A stretch of DNA of 6,909 nt from CAZUZD01 sp964624465. GTDB lineage: Bacteria; Planctomycetota; Planctomycetia; Isosphaerales; Isosphaeraceae. Both the position numbers and the translations under genes were made by a program. This document shows positions 4,448 through 6,909 of the stretch, one piece after another (position 1 is the first letter of the stretch; each line of letters opens with the position of its first letter). Under the pieces are notes generated by a model, which was not told where the DNA came from, did no database searches, and worked only from the letters and a program-made list of their open reading frames with translations. The DNA is taken from the NCBI GenBank assembly GCA_964624465.1, contig CAZUZD010000317.1:1-6909 (forward strand), given 5' to 3'.

Positions 4448-6909
4448 CTACTTCGAAACTCCGTCAGAACCGGCGCCGGGCGGTCCGGGCGCGATCGACG
4501 CCCCAGCCCGGCGCGACCGGCGGGCGGGATCGGAAGGCATCGGCTTCGGCGGCAGTCGCAACTCCAGGGGCGGGTCGGTCGGCAGGCGCCCGCGCCAGAG
4601 CCGGACGCGGCCCCGGTGGTCGCACGAGGCGAGCACGTCGCCCTCGGGGGAAAACTGCACGGCGTTGACCTGCACCTCGTGGGCGTCGAGCGTGAGCATC
4701 ACCTCGCCGGTCGGCAGGTCCCAGAGCACGATCCGGCCGGACTGGTCGCCGACGGCCAGGGTGCTGCCGTCGGGCGACGAGCTCAGGGCCCGCAGCTCGG
4801 TGTCGGAGCGGGAGAACGAGCTCAGCGGCTTGCCAGACTCGACCTCCCAGGTGAGGACCGTGCCCACCACGTCGACGGCGAGCACGCGGCCACCGTCGGC
4901 GGCGAACGCCACCGCGGCGACATCGTCGCTCGCAGTCCACACGGACAACGGGCGTGGGGCCGTCGGGGTCCGGAGATCCCAGAGCCGGACGGTCTCGTCG
5001 TTGCCGCCGGTGACGAGGGACCGGCCCTGGGGTCCGAAGGCCAGGCTGCGGATCTTGTTCGTGTGGCCGGCCAGGGTCGCCAGCGGGGCGTGGGTGGCCG
5101 CGTCCCAGATCCGGATCACCCGGTCGTCGCCGGCGGTGGCCAGCAGGCGGCCGTCGGCGCTGAAGGCGACGGTCCGGACCGCGCCGGCGTGGCCCCGGAG
5201 GGTGGCCCGGAGCGCGCCCGTCTCGGGATCCCAGACCCGGACGTTGTCCCCGGGGGTGTAGTGCCCCGTCACCAGGGCGTGGCCGTCGGGCGCATAGGCC
5301 AGGGCCGCCACCATGCCCGGGCCGCCCGACCAGCCCCGCACCAGCCGGCCGGTGCCCACGTCCCAGATCTTGATCGTCCGGGGCTCGTCGGTGTCGTCGC
5401 CGCCGCTGGCGAGCCGGCGACCGTCGGGGTGGAAGGCGAGGGCCCAGGCCTCGTCGGCATGGCCGTCGGGCTGGTCGACGGACTCGGGGTCCGGGGCGTC
5501 CAGGTGCCAGCGCTGGAGGCCCGGTCCCAGGGAGGTCAGGGCGGTTCGACCGTCCGGCGTGACCCAGGGCGTGGCGTAGCGACCGGGCCGGAGCGGGAGC
5601 TTCGCCAGCCGATGGCCCGAGGGCAGCTCCCAGCAGGCGACCGGCCCGCCGCTGTTGTTGGGATGAGTCACCACGGCGATCAGGGTCGTGGCGCCCGGGT
5701 CGATGGCCAGCCGCGCGTGCCAGCGGGTGCCCGAGTCGTCGATCGGCAGGACCTGGGTGCGCCCCGCCACCAGGTCGGCGAGCACGACCCGTCCGCGGGT
5801 GTCGCACCAGGCGGCCAGCCGGCCGCCGTCGGCCAGGAGCACCATCCCCTCCCAGCCATCGGGGATGGCCACGCGGCCAATCTCGTGGCCGTCGGCCAGG
5901 TCGAGGGCCACGAACGTCCCGCGTGGGTCGCTGACATCGACCAGCACCGCCCGCGCCTCGGGGTCGATGGCCACGGCCATCGGGCGCGGCGCCAGGCCGT
6001 TCCACTCGCGGACGGGTCGGCCGGTGGCGGCCTCGTAGACCCCGACGGTCGGGCCGTGGGTCGCGCCGTAGAGGCCCGAGGCCGGAGGACCGGTGCAGAT
6101 GGAGTACGTCAGGCCCGGGTCGCAGTGGCGCTCGACGGGCCGCGCCGGGTCGGAGAGGTCGTAGGCTGTCAGCGCGAAGCGGCCGGTCGACTGCCGCCAG
6201 ACGGCGACCAGGGTCCGGGGGCCGAGCCAGCGCAGGCAGACGATCAAGTTCGCCCCGCGGACGCGGTCGGGTCCGTTCGGCGGCGGGATCCGGCTCAGCT
6301 CGGCCCCGGTCTGGGCGTCGAGGACCAGGAAGGCCGCCATCGGGTCATGCCCCGGAGCCGGGTCGAGCTCCCAGGCGGTGAGCAGGCGGCCGTCGGGGCT
6401 GAAGTCCGGCTGCAACAGGACGCGGCCCGGCTGGATGTCCGCCCAGCGCGGCCAGGGGCCGTCGAGGGTCCAGAGCCGATTGCCGCCGGCATGATCGATC
6501 GTCAGGGCTCGCCGGCCGTCGCCGGAGAGCGTCAGGTCGGCGATGCTGCGCTCGTGGTCGGGGAGCAGGTCGACGTGCCGTCGGGCGCGGCGATCGAGCA
6601 GCCGCCAGGCGAAGCCGGGCTCGGCGCCCAGGCCCTCGGGGTCGAGCCGGGCGACCTCGGCCAGATGCCGCTGGGCCCGTTCGAAGGCGCCGTCGTCGAG
6701 CTCCTCGCGCACCAGCCGGAGCCGGGCGTTGCGGTCGTGGCGGGCGTTCTGGGTGACGAACGCCCGGGCCCGGGCGGCCTCCTGCCGGGCGAGGCCGGCC
6801 TGCTCGGCGGTGCGGGCCGCCTGGGCCTCGAGCTCGCGCTGCTTGCGCTCGAGGACGGCCTGGCCCGCCCGCAGCGCGCCGTTGCGGACCGCCAGCATGA
6901 CGCCGGCGG
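4448..6909 (-). CDS. WD40 repeat protein, possibly the C-terminal part of a Ser/Thr kinase-WD40 fusion; 5' end cut off by window
   Basis: The frame is open from the right edge to TAG at 4448-4450. Numbering from the Met at 6896-6898 gives 816 residues, but the frame continues upstream (Ala-Gly-Val) to the edge and the bases before this ATG have no purine-rich ribosome binding site, so it is probably internal. Residues 15-60 are an Ala/Arg/Glu-rich coiled-coil-like helix. Residues 60-110 (LRLVREELDDGAFERAQRHL, then PGFAWRLLDRR) match the linker that precedes WD40 propellers in planctomycete proteins. Residues 115-468 are degenerate blades and residues 479-770 are seven WD40 repeats. The tail (771-816) is Pro/Arg/Ser-rich and looks disordered. 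WD40 propellers are protein-interaction scaffolds, and no catalytic residues are visible. In planctomycetes this arrangement often follows a kinase domain and a transmembrane helix, which would lie to the right. A standalone WD40 protein is the alternative. Confidence 0.9.
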   Translation of the reverse strand, partial: AGVMLAVRNGALRAGQAVLERKQRELEAQAARTAEQAGLARQEAARARAFVTQNARHDRNARLRLVREELDDGAFERAQRHLAEVARLDPEGLGAEPGFAWRLLDRRARRHVDLLPDHERSIADLTLSGDGRRALTIDHAGGNRLWTLDGPWPRWADIQPGRVLLQPDFSPDGRLLTAWELDPAPGHDPMAAFLVLDAQTGAELSRIPPPNGPDRVRGANLIVCLRWLGPRTLVAVWRQSTGRFALTAYDLSDPARPVERHCDPGLTYSICTGPPASGLYGATHGPTVGVYEAATGRPVREWNGLAPRPMAVAIDPEARAVLVDVSDPRGTFVALDLADGHEIGRVAIPDGWEGMVLLADGGRLAAWCDTRGRVVLADLVAGRTQVLPIDDSGTRWHARLAIDPGATTLIAVVTHPNNSGGPVACWELPSGHRLAKLPLRPGRYATPWVTPDGRTALTSLGPGLQRWHLDAPDPESVDQPDGHADEAWALAFHPDGRRLASGGDDTDEPRTIKIWDVGTGRLVRGWSGGPGMVAALAYAPDGHALVTGHYTPGDNVRVWDPETGALRATLRGHAGAVRTVAFSADGRLLATAGDDRVIRIWDAATHAPLATLAGHTNKIRSLAFGPQGRSLVTGGNDETVRLWDLRTPTAPRPLSVWTASDDVAAVAFAADGGRVLAVDVVGTVLTWEVESGKPLSSFSRSDTELRALSSSPDGSTLAVGDQSGRIVLWDLPTGEVMLTLDAHEVQVNAVQFSPEGDVLASCDHRGRVRLWRGRLPTDPPLELRLPPKPMPSDPARRSRRAGASIAPGPPGAGSDGVSK
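4589..5464 (-). repeat. Seven canonical WD40 repeats (C-terminal beta-propeller)
   Basis: Blades by residue, numbered from Met at 6898: 479-513 (GHADEAWALAFHPDG to IKIWD), 524-557 (to VRVWD), 569-599 (GHAGAVRTVAFSADG to IRIWD), 611-641 (GHTNKIRSLAFGPQG to VRLWD), 653-684 (to VLTWE), 699-727 (to IVLWD) and 739-768 (AHEVQVNAVQFSPEG to VRLW). Blades 1, 3 and 4 keep the GH and WD dipeptides; blade 2 has GG instead of GH, blade 5 has lost both, blade 6 lacks GH and blade 7 ends LW-R. Seven blades are enough to close one propeller. Confidence 0.85.
5495..6556 (-). repeat. Degenerate WD40-like blades, probable second (N-terminal) beta-propeller
   Basis: Residues 115-468 show about seven or eight weak blades. 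Recognisable pieces are HERSIADLTLSGDGRRALT to RLWTLD (115-146), DFSPDGRLLTAW (165-176) to LVLDAQTG, LRWLGPRTLVAVW (222-234) to TAYDLSD, VGVYEAATGR (285-294), AIDPEARAVLVDV (310-322) to ALDLADG, LLADGGRLAAW (354-364), AIDPGATTLIAVV (398-410) to CWELPSG, and VTPDGRTALTSL (446-457) to RWHLD. The spacing and the DG-turn / W-D strand pattern persist, but the GH dipeptide is mostly lost. A closed propeller is inferred from length and spacing; the exact blade count is uncertain. Confidence 0.6.
6569..6898 (-). other. Coiled-coil and helical linker preceding the WD40 region
   Basis: Residues 1-110 are rich in Ala, Arg, Glu and Gln and nearly free of beta-formers. The stretch 15-47 (LERKQRELEAQAARTAEQAG onward) has heptad-like spacing of Leu/Ala. 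It is followed by a short helical repeat-like segment (LDDGAFERAQRHLAEVARLDP, near 67-87) and an FAWRLLDRR junction. In planctomycete kinase-WD40 proteins this segment lies between the membrane helix and the propeller. The window ends before any membrane helix could be seen. Confidence 0.6.

Noticed and set aside
4357..4668. 103-residue plus-strand open frame across the convergent junction
   Set aside because: Arg/Ala/Pro-rich low complexity, overlapping the ends of both real genes; no ribosome binding site or family.
4665..5261. 198-residue plus-strand open frame opposite the WD40 repeats
   Set aside because: It repeats Ser/Arg/Thr patterns that mirror the WD40 blades on the other strand; no domain.
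4464..6005. 513-residue minus-strand open frame overlapping the WD40 gene
   Set aside because: Its product is Arg/Pro/Gly-rich low complexity with no recognisable domain, and it is a frame-shifted reading of the WD40 gene; GC-rich DNA makes stop-free shadow frames common.

Overview
This high-GC, fully coding window suggests a planctomycete, probably of the Isosphaeraceae/Gemmataceae type. The inference rests on three things: very strong G/C preference at third codon positions, a giant secreted repeat protein with CSLREA-like, choice-of-anchor Q and MBG modules, and a large WD40 protein with an N-terminal coiled-coil linker. No rRNA, conserved marker gene or other direct taxonomic marker is present, so the assignment is an inference from protein style.

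The layout is simple: two large convergent genes, each cut by a window edge, meeting tail to tail with only 29 bp between their stop codons. The left gene (+ strand, 1-4418) is the C-terminal 1471 residues of an exported adhesin-like protein. In order it carries a Gly-rich parallel beta-helix unit ending in a choice-of-anchor Q motif, two paralogous beta-helix units of about 346 residues each, a beta-sandwich-like domain, three MBG-type domains, and a short helical C-terminal domain resembling FIMAH. Its start and any signal peptide lie upstream of the window.

The right gene (- strand, 4448-6909) is the C-terminal 819 or more residues of a WD40 protein: an Ala/Arg/Glu-rich helical linker, a degenerate set of blades, then seven clear WD40 repeats. 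In planctomycetes this linker-plus-WD40 arrangement commonly follows a Ser/Thr kinase domain and a transmembrane helix. Any such region would lie outside the window to the right, so the kinase identity is not shown here.

A perfect 7-bp GC-rich inverted repeat spans the left gene's stop codon at the convergent junction and is the only regulatory-like element seen. The two genes show no sign of functional linkage: they converge, so they do not share an operon. I found no mobile element, CRISPR array, RNA gene or attachment site. Nothing here looks like a previously undescribed multi-gene system; the interest lies in protein architecture and internal duplication.
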